Below are positions 9,927 through 17,944 of a stretch of DNA of 64,000 bases, piece by piece. The stretch comes from JAFGTX01 sp942492225. GTDB lineage: Bacteria > Bacillota > Clostridia > Peptostreptococcales > Acidaminobacteraceae. Under the pieces are notes generated by a model. It made no database searches. It was not told where the DNA came from and worked only from the letters and a program-made list of their open reading frames with translations. A program made the position numbers and the translations under genes. Position 1 is the stretch's first letter; the number at the start of each line of letters is the position of its first letter. The DNA lies in contig CALODS010000022.1 in the NCBI GenBank assembly GCA_942492225.1, forward strand, positions 58,627-122,626. The letters run 5' to 3'.

Positions 9927-9957
9927 AAAGCCTACTCAGATGAGTGGGCTTTTTTTT
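9927..9957 (+). terminator. Rho-independent terminator after the aminotransferase gene
   Basis: Stem AAGCCTACTC/GAGTGGGCTT with a four-base loop (AGAT) followed by eight Ts. It isolates the aminotransferase from the operon downstream. The following 268 bp to the next start (9958-10225) hold no gene; there is a TATAAT at 10123-10128 without a clear -35, an ATTCAT/ATGAAT inverted repeat at 10096-10110, and an ATGGT/ACCAT pair near 10065-10085. Confidence 0.85.
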
Positions 9958-10225
9958 GTAGTTTCTGTATTTCTAATTAATTGAGTCATCGCCTAGTGTT
10001 GGAAAATATTATATTGTGTGTAATAATAAATTAAGTTGAGAATTTTATTAGAAAAAGACCTATGGTCTCAGCTATAGTACCATTAACAAGAGAGAATTCA
10101 TAAAATGAATATGTTATTAAATTATAATGTGAGGGTTATTTAATGATAGTAAAATAAACACTTCAAGACTTTGGAAGATTATGAAGTACAGAGGATTAGT
10201 TGTTAATGTAAATGGAGGGAATCAA

Positions 10226-11389
10226 ATGTTAGATTTTCAATACAGTAATAAAACAACAATAGTATTTGGTAAAGGTAAAGAAAATGAAGTAGGATTACAT
10301 GTTGCAGAACACAGCAAAAAAGTGTTGTTACACTATGGTGGACAATCCACTGTTAAGATGGGCATAATCGATCGTGTTAAGAAGTCATTAGAAAATGCGG
10401 GTATTTCTTATATTGAACTTAGTGGTGTTGTTCCAAATCCAAGAGTATCATTAGTACAAGAGGGCGCTAAGCTGTGTAAAGAAGAAGGCATTGATTTTAT
10501 ACTTGCTGTTGGAGGTGGAAGTGTTATAGACTCTTCAAAAGCCATTGCAATCGGGGCTAAGTATGATGGCGATGTATGGGACTTTTACGAAGGGGAAGCT
10601 GAAATAAAAGAAGCGTTAAAGGTTGGTGTTGTTCTTACTATCCCTGGCGCAGGGTCAGAAATGTCAGAAAGTAGTATTTTGTCAAATGAAACATTATCGC
10701 TAAAATGTGGTGTTGGATCTTCTCTTATTACACCTGTGTTTGCAGTAATGAATCCAGAGTTTTGCTATACTATTCCTCAAAAACTATTAGCAGCAGGCAT
10801 TGCTGATATAATGTCTCATTTATTAGAACGATATTTTACAACAACGAAAAATCTTTATTTAACAGATCACCTTATAGAAGGTGCAATGCGTTCGATTATA
10901 GAAATAGGACCAAAATTATTAGAGACACCAGAGGATTATGGTTTATGTGCAGAATTTATGTGGACGGCTACAGTGGCGCATAACGGGATGTTAGATATAG
11001 GAAGGGACTCTGATTGGGGTTCTCATAGAATAGAGCATGAAATAAGTGCACTTTATGATGTAACCCATGGTGCAGGTATGGCAATTGTATTCCCTGCATG
11101 GATGACTTATGTAATAGAAGAAGATATTGAAAGATTTAATAGAATGGGTGTTTATGTATTTGGCTTGACACCATCAGACGATAAAATGAAAATTGCCAAA
11201 GATAGTATTGAAGCTATGAAAGGATTCTTTAAAAGTCTTGGACTTGCGACAACTTTAACGGAAGCGTCTATTCCTTGTGACCGTTTCAGAGAAATGGCAA
11301 AAAAAGCAATCGGAAACAATGGACATGTCGGAAGTTTTAAAAAGATTACGGCAAAGGATATCGTCAATATTTTAGAACTGGCAAGATAG
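10226..11389 (+). CDS. Iron-containing alcohol dehydrogenase (aldehyde reductase of the DHAP-shunt operon)
   Basis: A 387-residue group III (Fe-dependent) alcohol dehydrogenase. It begins MLDFQYSNKTTIVFGKG, as in YqhD/BDH-type enzymes; residues 80-100 carry the NAD(P)-binding EGIDFILAVGGGSVIDSSKA, and the metal ligands sit in the segments GIADIMSHLLE, AHNGMLDIGRDSDWGSHRIEHE and THGAGMAIVFPAW. I choose ATG 10226 because GGAGGG precedes it; an in-frame ATG at 10181 would add 15 residues without a site. Family knowledge: such enzymes reduce aldehydes. As the first gene before an aldolase, MtnA and MtnK, it probably reduces 2-(methylthio)acetaldehyde or acetaldehyde released by the aldolase. Confidence 0.85.
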   Translation: MLDFQYSNKTTIVFGKGKENEVGLHVAEHSKKVLLHYGGQSTVKMGIIDRVKKSLENAGISYIELSGVVPNPRVSLVQEGAKLCKEEGIDFILAVGGGSVIDSSKAIAIGAKYDGDVWDFYEGEAEIKEALKVGVVLTIPGAGSEMSESSILSNETLSLKCGVGSSLITPVFAVMNPEFCYTIPQKLLAAGIADIMSHLLERYFTTTKNLYLTDHLIEGAMRSIIEIGPKLLETPEDYGLCAEFMWTATVAHNGMLDIGRDSDWGSHRIEHEISALYDVTHGAGMAIVFPAWMTYVIEEDIERFNRMGVYVFGLTPSDDKMKIAKDSIEAMKGFFKSLGLATTLTEASIPCDRFREMAKKAIGNNGHVGSFKKITAKDIVNILELAR

Positions 11390-11424
11390 ATTTTAAAAAC
11401 AGGTTATGCTAAGAAGGAGATAAT

Positions 11425-12081
11425 ATGAGATTTTTAAAAGAGAGAGAAGAAATAATCGCCTATGGAAAAATGATGTTAGACAAGAATCTCACAAGAGGTT
11501 CCGGCGGAAATATAAGTGTTTTCATGAGAGAAGAGGGCTTAATGGCCATAACCCCTAGTGGTATTGATTATTATAATATTCAACCACAGGATATTGTGAT
11601 AATGGATTTAGAAGGCAATGTTGTTGAAGGTGATAAAAAACCTTCATCAGAGCATTCTATGCACAGTATTTTCTATAAACACAGAGTAGATATCAATGCA
11701 GTTGTACATTTTCACTCGGTCTATGCATCTGTATTAGCATGCCTTCAGTGGGAACTACCAGCTACACATTATCTAATAGCCGTGTCAGGTGGTGACAATG
11801 TGCGTTGTGCAAAATACGCAACGTTTGGCACTGAGGAACTAGCGCAAAATGCATATGAGGCGATGGAAGACAGGTATGTTGTATTCCTTGCGAATCACGG
11901 GATGATTGCTGGCGCAAAAGATTTACCAAATGCTTTTAGCAAGGCAGAAGAAATTGAATTGTGTTCAGAAATATACTATAGAGCCAAATCTATAGGGGAA
12001 CCTGTAATGATAGAAAAGAAAGAAACTGAGAATTTAAAGAAACTGTTTGCTAGTTATGGACAAGTAAAAACAACTGATTAA
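11425..12081 (+). CDS. Class II aldolase (FucA-like), probable methylthioribulose-1-P / deoxyribulose-1-P aldolase
   Basis: A 218-residue zinc aldolase of the fuculose-1-phosphate aldolase (AraD/FucA) family. Catalytic and metal residues are all present at FucA-like positions: Glu76 in PSSEHSMH, His95 and His97 in VVHFHSVYAS, His158 in LANHGMI; phosphate-binding residues lie in TRGSGGNIS and ITPSGIDY. Known family members in Rhodospirillum and pathogenic E. coli (Ald2) cleave 5-methylthioribulose-1-phosphate and 5-deoxyribulose-1-phosphate to DHAP and an aldehyde. The adjacent MtnA and MtnK genes (18 bp and further) support that assignment over fuculose or rhamnulose catabolism. The MtnB dehydratase of the aerobic pathway is a related fold, but an ADH partner and no MtnC/MtnD genes favour aldol cleavage. 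Confidence 0.8.
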   Translation: MRFLKEREEIIAYGKMMLDKNLTRGSGGNISVFMREEGLMAITPSGIDYYNIQPQDIVIMDLEGNVVEGDKKPSSEHSMHSIFYKHRVDINAVVHFHSVYASVLACLQWELPATHYLIAVSGGDNVRCAKYATFGTEELAQNAYEAMEDRYVVFLANHGMIAGAKDLPNAFSKAEEIELCSEIYYRAKSIGEPVMIEKKETENLKKLFASYGQVKTTD

Positions 12082-12099
12082 TTTAACGGAGGATAGATA

Positions 12100-13152
12100 A
12101 TGAAAAGACAAGATTACGATTTAGCGTTTATGCTACAATTTGAAAATGTTGCTTGGTATGAATCAGGGTGTGTAAAAATTTTAGATAGAAGAATCTATCC
12201 GACAAAAATTGAATTTGTAACCTGTCGCACACATCAAGAAGTTGCACAAGCAATTGCAGATATGGTCACCCAAAGTGCTGGTCCTTATACAGCGGCTAGT
12301 ATGGGGATGGCATTAGCAGCAGAAGAATGCAAAACGTTAGGAAAAGAGCAACAATTAAATTACTTAAAAGAAGCGGCATATAGATTGTCTCATGCAAGAC
12401 CAACAACGGTAAATCGTATGACGCTTATTGTAAATAGTTGTATTAGTCTAGCAATTAAAGCACTAGAAGATGGTAAAGCAGCAGATGAAGCAATATTTTT
12501 ACATACAGTTGAGTCTATGAATAGACGATATGCGAAAATTGAAGAAGTTGCTCATCACTTAGTTCCAATGTTTCCAAATAAGGGAAACATAATGACTCAG
12601 TGTTTTGGCGAAACAATCGTCGGTATGATGCTAAGAGTTGCTAGAGAAAAGAAAAAGGATATTAAACTCTTTTGTCCTGAAACAAGACCTTACTTACAAG
12701 GGGCGAGATTAACAGCAAGTGTTGCTTATGACATGGGATATGATGTAACAGTCATAACCGATAATATGCCTGCTTTTACAATGCAAACAAAAGACATTGA
12801 TGTATTTACGTCGGCGGCAGATTCTATCTGTTTAGATGGCCATATTGTCAATAAAGTTGGGACCATGCAGATTGCGATCGCTGCTCATTATTTTGGTGTG
12901 CCATATTTTGTAACCGGTATTCCAGATGAAGCCCTAAAATCAATAGATCAAGTAAAAATTGAAGAACGTGATCCAAATGAAGTGACTGAATTCAGAGGTT
13001 TTAAAACGACTCTTGAAGGTGTCAAAGGCTATTATCCTGCATTTGATATTACACCTCCAAAACTTATTAGTGGGGTTGTAACTGACAAAGGGATATTTAG
13101 CCCTTATGATTTGAAACGTTATTATGAGAAGGAAACGGAAAATTACTGGTAG
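12100..13152 (+). CDS. mtnA: S-methyl-5-thioribose-1-phosphate isomerase-like protein (eIF2B-alpha family)
   Basis: A 350-residue aldose-1-phosphate isomerase. Catalytic residues of the MtnA family are conserved: Cys168 in IMTQCFGETI (Cys160 of the Bacillus enzyme) and Asp241 in TSAADSICLDG (Asp240 in Bacillus). The surrounding CPETRPYLQGARLTA, VTVITDNM and VNKVGTMQIAIAA match the family closely. The usual HCN context of the cysteine is changed to QCF, so this is a divergent member, in line with the 5-deoxyribose-1-P / DHAP-shunt branch. It converts the phosphorylated aldose (MTR-1-P or 5-deoxyribose-1-P) to the ketose for the aldolase encoded just upstream. A GGAGG site precedes the start. 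Confidence 0.85.
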   Translation: MKRQDYDLAFMLQFENVAWYESGCVKILDRRIYPTKIEFVTCRTHQEVAQAIADMVTQSAGPYTAASMGMALAAEECKTLGKEQQLNYLKEAAYRLSHARPTTVNRMTLIVNSCISLAIKALEDGKAADEAIFLHTVESMNRRYAKIEEVAHHLVPMFPNKGNIMTQCFGETIVGMMLRVAREKKKDIKLFCPETRPYLQGARLTASVAYDMGYDVTVITDNMPAFTMQTKDIDVFTSAADSICLDGHIVNKVGTMQIAIAAHYFGVPYFVTGIPDEALKSIDQVKIEERDPNEVTEFRGFKTTLEGVKGYYPAFDITPPKLISGVVTDKGIFSPYDLKRYYEKETENYW

Positions 13153-13167
13153 AAAAGGTGATGTGAT

Positions 13168-14362
13168 ATGTCAAAATTTGAACAACATTTTAGAATGAGT
13201 GAAGAAGATATTCTTCTTTACGTCAAAGAAAAACTAAACTTTTTCCACAAAGATGCGATACTTAGTGCGTCGGAAATTGGTGATGGTAACATCAATTATG
13301 TCTTTATTGTTAAAGAAGAAATTACAGGTAAGTCCCTTGTATTAAAACATGCAGATGTACTGTTACGATCTTCAGGTAGAGAACTTGATGTGGATAGAAA
13401 TAGAATTGAAGCAGAAGTATTGGCATTACAAAATAAGTATGTGCCAGGACTCGTTCCCAAGGTTTATATGCTACGACCCTGTTATGTGTGTTGTTGCCAT
13501 GGAAGATATTTCTGATTATAAAAATTTGAGAAGTGAATTAATGAATCGAACGATATTTCCAACGCTGGCAGAAGATATCACAACATTTATGGTAAATACA
13601 CTATTGCCAACGACAGATTTAGTGATGGATTCAAGCGAGAAAAAAGAGATGCAGTCCAGTTATATTAATAAAGACTTATGTAAAATTTCTGAAGATCTTG
13701 TGTTAACAGAACCGTTTATAAATAATAAAGGCAGAAATATTATTTTGGATGAACAATTAGAATATGTTAAGAAAGAAATTTATGAAGATAAAGAATTAGT
13801 TTTGCAAGCAGGTATTCTAAAAAATAAATTTATGAATAATGCTCAAGCACTTTTACATGGTGATTTACACTCTGGTTCAATATTTGCAAATCAAGTAGGT
13901 ATTAAAGTGTTAGATCCAGAATTCGCCTTCTATGGGCCTATTGGATATGATTTAGGGAATGTTATTGGTAATTTAGTATTTGCTCTTGAACACAGTAAAG
14001 TAGTTGATAAATCGGCTTCTTTTACATCGTGGGTAGAAAAAACAATTGTTGACATAATAGGATTATTTATTATGAAATTTAATGTTACCTATGATGAAAT
14101 GGTGACAGACGTAATGGCGAGGACACCGGAATTTAAGGCGTGGTATTTACAATCAATTCTCCAAGATGCTGCAGGTTATGCTGGAACTGAAATTATTAGA
14201 AGAACCATAGGTGATTCTAAAGTTGCTGAAGTGTCAAGTTTAAAGGGGAATGCAATTAGAGTAACAATGGAGCGAGAACTGATTCAACTTGGAAAATTAC
14301 TGATTAAAGATAGAAATAAATTTAAATCAAGTGAACAGTTCTCTGAGTTCATTAAGCTATAA
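13168..14362 (+). pseudogene. mtnK: S-methyl-5-thioribose kinase, interrupted by one frameshift
   Basis: Two overlapping frames together give a full MtnK of about 397 residues. The first frame (from ATG 13168) reads through the N-lobe, including IGDGNINYVFIV and SLVLKHADVLLR. At about 13464-13472 the reading continues one base out of phase: VPKVY, then YDPVMCVVAMEDISDYKNLR. The second part has the catalytic loop LLHGDLHSGSIFA and the DPEFAFYGPIGYDLGN metal loop, both diagnostic of methylthioribose kinases. One extra base in GTTTATATGCTACGAC explains it. MtnK phosphorylates 5-methylthioribose (or 5-deoxyribose) at C1 with ATP, the first step of the pathway. With every motif intact a sequencing error is at least as likely as a real inactivation. 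It starts 15 bp after mtnA. Confidence 0.85.
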
Positions 14363-14398
14363 TAGATAGAGTTAAAAATATATTTTATGGGGTGTTGT

Positions 14399-16441
14399 AT
14401 GGGTTTTGAAATGAATAAATTTTTTCTAATCATCAGTGTAATTATTTTCTTTACTGGACTATCAACTTTTGCTGAATCTTCTCTAAATATTGTTGAACCA
14501 TATAGTGTAGAAGGGTATGACGTATTTGAAAATGAAGGCACCTTTGGGGTGTGTGATGAGAGTGGAAGAATCATCCTTTCAGATTTTACGTCGATTGATG
14601 CGTTAAAGCGTAAATGTATCGTAGTTTCAGATGTTTCTGGTAAATGGGGTGTCGTCGACACAGAGGGTAAAATTATTGTGCCAATTCAGTATAAAAGAAT
14701 TGATCATAGAGATGAGATGGATCTTATCGTAGGCGTTGATGATGACGGTTCTGAAACTTTATATTGGTTTGAGAACGATGGGATTAAATCACTAGATTTA
14801 TTAGAGAATAAATTGGCGACAATAAATCAAAACGTAGCTTATAGAGATTATTTTGTTGTAATTGATAAAAAAATGGAGACTTATGGTGCGATGCGTAATA
14901 TTTGGGATACATCCTTCTATGTCATCGATCATCAGGGTAAACAAATTTTGGATATGCCTTTGGAATATGTTTATAGTATGAAGGGGCGCTATGGTGTTGC
15001 TCAAACTAAGGATAACATGTATGGATTGCTAGATGAGAAGGCCAATTGGATACTGGAACCTACTTTTGACTACATTAGTCCTTACGATGTAGAAATGGAA
15101 AAAAAATCTTTTATTATCGCTTCAAAAAATGGCTTGTTTAGTGGTTATGATTTAAAAGGTAATCGTATTATTGACAAAGAATATACACATATGGCGTATA
15201 TAAAGTCGGATTATATATTGGCTTCTGCAGATAATAATAATAGCCAGACGGTGCTTGATTTAGAGGGTAATACATTAATAACTGTAAAAGACTTGAATAT
15301 TAAGTCGGTTATTGACATAAAGGGAGAACGATATTATCTTTGTTACAATAGTTTTGATCAAAAGGCTAAGAACAATCTAGGGCTCTTGAAAGCTGATGGT
15401 AGTTGGTTAATAAAACCAGAATATGATGTGATAGCTTATAGAGCAGACTATGATTATTTAGATTGTGGAAAAGAGAGTCATGCACGATATTACTTTGATC
15501 TAAAGGGTAAATTTTTAACATATATTGATCCGAGTAATGATCGGGCAGATGGTGATTATTACGTTTCCAAATCAGATGGATACAACATAAATAAACGTAT
15601 AGAAAATTATAGGGGAGAAATATTGGTAAAGGGGTATTGGATAACAGATTATTGGAATGATAATTATTACCTCGCTAAAGATCTAGATGAAAAGTATATC
15701 CTATTAAACGATAAAGGGGATATCTTGTTTAGCACAGACAAGATGGAATTTAGAAGCAGAGTAGGTGAACTATTTTTATTTCAAAAAAACAGTGATGATT
15801 CATTTGTGTTGTTAGATAAACAGATGAACCCTATTTCTGATAAAACCTATACAAAGCTTTTCTCCTGTGAAGAAATAGCATTATGGGCCTATGACGGTAT
15901 TGTTTTAGATAATTATGACTTGAAAGGTCAGTATAGATTTTCTTTAGAATATGATCCGATAGAGTTTTATAATGGACAACTTATATCTCAACCACTTAAT
16001 AATTCAAGTGTGGGCATACGATCAAGCTGGGATAAAGTTGGTTACGATCCAATAAAACGTTATGGCTTGATTGATCCTATCAGTGGTACTATTATTTTGA
16101 AGACGGTATACAAAAAAATAAGAGCTGAAAGGGATAACTTTTATTCTGTCATGGATGATGCTGGTAAATGGGGTATCGTAGATAATACCGGACAATGGCG
16201 GATAATGCCACAATATGAAAAAATACATGCGTACTATAATAGAGATACAAATGAAGTGGATTATTTTAGTGTGCAAGATGAAAATGGCAAGTGGGGACTT
16301 ATAGATTCAAAGGGTAACGCTGTACTTAAGTCTGAATATGGTGTTGTCTCAAAAGTCATTGACCCTTATTACAGCCTTATTATGAAAGATAAATTAATGG
16401 TTCATCATGGCGATGATTACTGGTCGGAACCAAGAAACTAA
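14399..16441 (+). CDS. Secreted WG-repeat protein
   Basis: About 680 residues with an N-terminal signal peptide (KFFLIISVIIFFTGLSTFAES). The rest is built of repeats of about 40-60 residues with the WG-repeat theme, for example GKWGVVDTEGKIIVPIQYKRI, GKWGIVDNTGQWRIMPQYEKI and GKWGLIDSKGNAVLKSEYGVV, predicted to form a beta-propeller-like or stacked-strand surface. WG-repeat proteins are common extracellular proteins of anaerobic Firmicutes with no firm function. Start choice is uncertain: ATG 14399 follows GGGGTG, while ATG 14387 and 14411 are also in frame. It begins 36 bp after mtnK but is followed by a strong terminator, and its function seems unrelated. Confidence 0.8.
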   Translation: MGFEMNKFFLIISVIIFFTGLSTFAESSLNIVEPYSVEGYDVFENEGTFGVCDESGRIILSDFTSIDALKRKCIVVSDVSGKWGVVDTEGKIIVPIQYKRIDHRDEMDLIVGVDDDGSETLYWFENDGIKSLDLLENKLATINQNVAYRDYFVVIDKKMETYGAMRNIWDTSFYVIDHQGKQILDMPLEYVYSMKGRYGVAQTKDNMYGLLDEKANWILEPTFDYISPYDVEMEKKSFIIASKNGLFSGYDLKGNRIIDKEYTHMAYIKSDYILASADNNNSQTVLDLEGNTLITVKDLNIKSVIDIKGERYYLCYNSFDQKAKNNLGLLKADGSWLIKPEYDVIAYRADYDYLDCGKESHARYYFDLKGKFLTYIDPSNDRADGDYYVSKSDGYNINKRIENYRGEILVKGYWITDYWNDNYYLAKDLDEKYILLNDKGDILFSTDKMEFRSRVGELFLFQKNSDDSFVLLDKQMNPISDKTYTKLFSCEEIALWAYDGIVLDNYDLKGQYRFSLEYDPIEFYNGQLISQPLNNSSVGIRSSWDKVGYDPIKRYGLIDPISGTIILKTVYKKIRAERDNFYSVMDDAGKWGIVDNTGQWRIMPQYEKIHAYYNRDTNEVDYFSVQDENGKWGLIDSKGNAVLKSEYGVVSKVIDPYYSLIMKDKLMVHHGDDYWSEPRN

Positions 16442-16487
16442 AAAACTACAACAAATATATAACTAATTCAAATATTATACAAAAACG

Positions 16488-16524
16488 AAAAACGGTTGCA
16501 GATATTATCTCTGCAACCGTTTTT
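16488..16524. terminator. Bidirectional terminator between the WG-repeat gene and tRNA-Sec
   Basis: A perfect 15-bp stem AAAAACGGTTGCAGA/TCTGCAACCGTTTTT with a 7-base loop. The T-run on the plus strand ends the WG-repeat transcript; read on the minus strand it also follows the tRNA-Sec 3' end (16536) by about 12 bases. Confidence 0.92.
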
Positions 16525-16535
16525 ATATCCCATTT

Positions 16536-16632
16536 TGGCGGGAATACGTGGGAATCGAACCCACCCAGCACGCTCTTAACGCCCTATACTGGTGTTGAAG
16601 ACCAGAGGGCACACCAGCACCCATCTACTCCC
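16536..16632 (-). tRNA. selC: tRNA-Sec (anticodon TCA)
   Basis: Read on the minus strand this 97-base gene starts GGGAGTAG at 16632 and ends with an encoded CCA at 16538-16536. The anticodon arm is CTGGT-CT-TCA-AC-ACCAG, giving anticodon UCA, which reads UGA. The selenocysteine hallmarks are present: an extended six-pair D stem (GGGTGC/GTGCCC) with a 4-base loop, a long variable arm, and a long acceptor stem stacked on the T arm GTGGG-TTCGATT-CCCAC. The organism must therefore make SelA/SelB/SelD, though none is encoded here. A perfect consensus promoter lies upstream. selC usually sits near sel genes in Clostridia; here it is solitary. Confidence 0.95.
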
Positions 16633-16670
16633 ATACGATTGTCATCAAATTTTCAAATGACGACTTCTTT

Positions 16671-16699
16671 ATTATAAGGAAAACAGATAGTGATGTCAA
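16671..16699 (-). promoter_or_regulatory. Perfect sigma-A promoter of tRNA-Sec
   Basis: On the minus strand TTGACA (16699-16694), 17-bp spacer, TATAAT (16676-16671): both hexamers match consensus exactly. Transcription would begin about 30 bp before the tRNA 5' end at 16632. This is the best promoter seen in the window. Confidence 0.92.
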
Positions 16700-16727
16700 G
16701 AAAAAAACTCATTTCAATTGCCATGGC

Positions 16728-16756
16728 TTGCACAAACCTGATTGTTCACATATAAT
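16728..16756 (+). promoter_or_regulatory. Sigma-A promoter of the lipoprotein gene
   Basis: TTGCAC (16728-16733), 17-bp spacer, TATAAT (16751-16756), about 50 bp before the gene at 16808. A second TATAAT at 16771-16776 has no matching -35. The promoter is back to back with that of tRNA-Sec. Confidence 0.75.
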
Positions 16757-16807
16757 ACATAAGGACTCGTTATAATGAAATGACAAGTTAAAGGAGGCAA
16801 TTAATAT

Positions 16808-17821
16808 ATGAAAAAGTTATATATCGTCGTGTTTGCAATCGTATTACTATTAGCTGGATGCCAACAAACGACTATTGATGAAACGAAAGAAAAGGATGCT
16901 ATAGATAAGGTTATTGTTGAGGAAGCTTCTGACAATACAGGCAGTATTGTCGTGGATAATCAAAATGATGAAGTTGTAGTTATAGAAGATCAACAAGTCC
17001 TTGAAATTCATGAGTGGACTGATACAGATGAAGCCCAACTTCAAGAATTTATTGAAATGTCAAATGCACTTTCTCTTAAAGAAGCAAAGTTACTGTTAGA
17101 TGAAAAAATGATGGATGCATCGCAGATGATGGCAGATCGATATCTGGAGTATTATGAACAACGTTTAACAGAGGCATTAACTGTAATTAGCGATAACTTT
17201 TTTGTTGGAACGGTTCAAGAAGATTTGGCATCTGTGTTTAATTACGGTCATTTTTCCAGAGAGCAACTACAAAAAATTGAGTCGCTTGAAACAATTAATA
17301 TGATTGATCCCTTGTATGATATTGGTTATAAAGTTGAAACAACAGAAGGTATGTATTATCCAATCGTTGATTATAGTGTTCTTTATCAATATGAAGATAA
17401 GGTAACATCGGGTGTGCAAAAATATTTACGTCTTATGAAACGACAATCAGATATTATGGCTTACAGTGATGCTGCAATTGTTGTTCCGTGGTCTGAATTA
17501 GGTGATCGATTATTAGTCGCTGAAGAACTTCTTAATGAAGAATTGCCAGATGCCATGGCTGAAAGAGTAAAAATGGAATTTGAGTGGGGTATGCAAAGTT
17601 TTGTTTTTGGAACAAATAATACACCGGTCTTTAATTATGAGGATAAAACGATTTCTGATCCAGAAATATTAGCAAGCTTTAATAAAGTAGCTGAAAATGG
17701 TGGTGTCATTATTAAAAGGATAATGAATGGCTATCTGGAAGTGTTAGAAGAAGAAAATTACATTGGTACAGATAAAGTTTATGAAACATTGAATGAATTG
17801 ATGAAAGACATGTTAAATTAG
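16808..17821 (+). CDS. Lipoprotein of unknown function
   Basis: A 337-residue protein with a lipoprotein signal peptide (MKKLYIVVFAIVLLLAGCQQ, lipobox LAGC at 16-19). Next comes an acidic, low-complexity linker (about residues 20-75), then a mostly helical domain without recognised motifs (for example SLKEAKLLLDEKMMDASQMMADRYLEYYEQR). The family was not recognised. An AAAGGAGG ribosome binding site precedes the ATG. It has its own promoter and its own terminator, so it is monocistronic. It should sit on the outer face of the membrane. Its position before another lipoprotein gene (rhodanese) may or may not be meaningful. Confidence 0.75.
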   Translation: MKKLYIVVFAIVLLLAGCQQTTIDETKEKDAIDKVIVEEASDNTGSIVVDNQNDEVVVIEDQQVLEIHEWTDTDEAQLQEFIEMSNALSLKEAKLLLDEKMMDASQMMADRYLEYYEQRLTEALTVISDNFFVGTVQEDLASVFNYGHFSREQLQKIESLETINMIDPLYDIGYKVETTEGMYYPIVDYSVLYQYEDKVTSGVQKYLRLMKRQSDIMAYSDAAIVVPWSELGDRLLVAEELLNEELPDAMAERVKMEFEWGMQSFVFGTNNTPVFNYEDKTISDPEILASFNKVAENGGVIIKRIMNGYLEVLEEENYIGTDKVYETLNELMKDMLN

Positions 17822-17830
17822 GAAGAAAGC

Positions 17831-17866
17831 AAACCAATTATCAAATTATTTGATAATTGGTTTTTT
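17831..17866 (+). terminator. Rho-independent terminator after the lipoprotein gene
   Basis: Stem AAACCAATTATCAA/TTGATAATTGGTTT around a short A/T loop, followed by a T-run. Confidence 0.9.
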
Positions 17867-17944
17867 AATATAGAAATTTTCTATTTTTACTTTCGATTTA
17901 AGTCATATAAAATTAGTGGGGAAAACATATAAGGAGAGTGCAAA

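Noticed and set aside
8271..10225. A SAM or T-box riboswitch before the aminotransferase or the DHAP-shunt operon
   Set aside because: No conserved SAM riboswitch or T-box core was recognised; only weak promoters and short inverted repeats.
13460..13520. Reading the TGA that ends the first mtnK frame as selenocysteine
   Set aside because: The kinase continues in the next frame from about 13470, well before that TGA, so read-through would not restore it.
14284..14661. Minus-strand ORFs opposite mtnK and the WG-repeat gene, and similar long shadows opposite other genes
   Set aside because: They lie entirely within well-supported coding genes, have no ribosome binding sites and no recognisable product.
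16536..16632. tRNA-Sec as an integration site of a mobile element
   Set aside because: No integrase gene and no direct repeat of the tRNA 3' end nearby.
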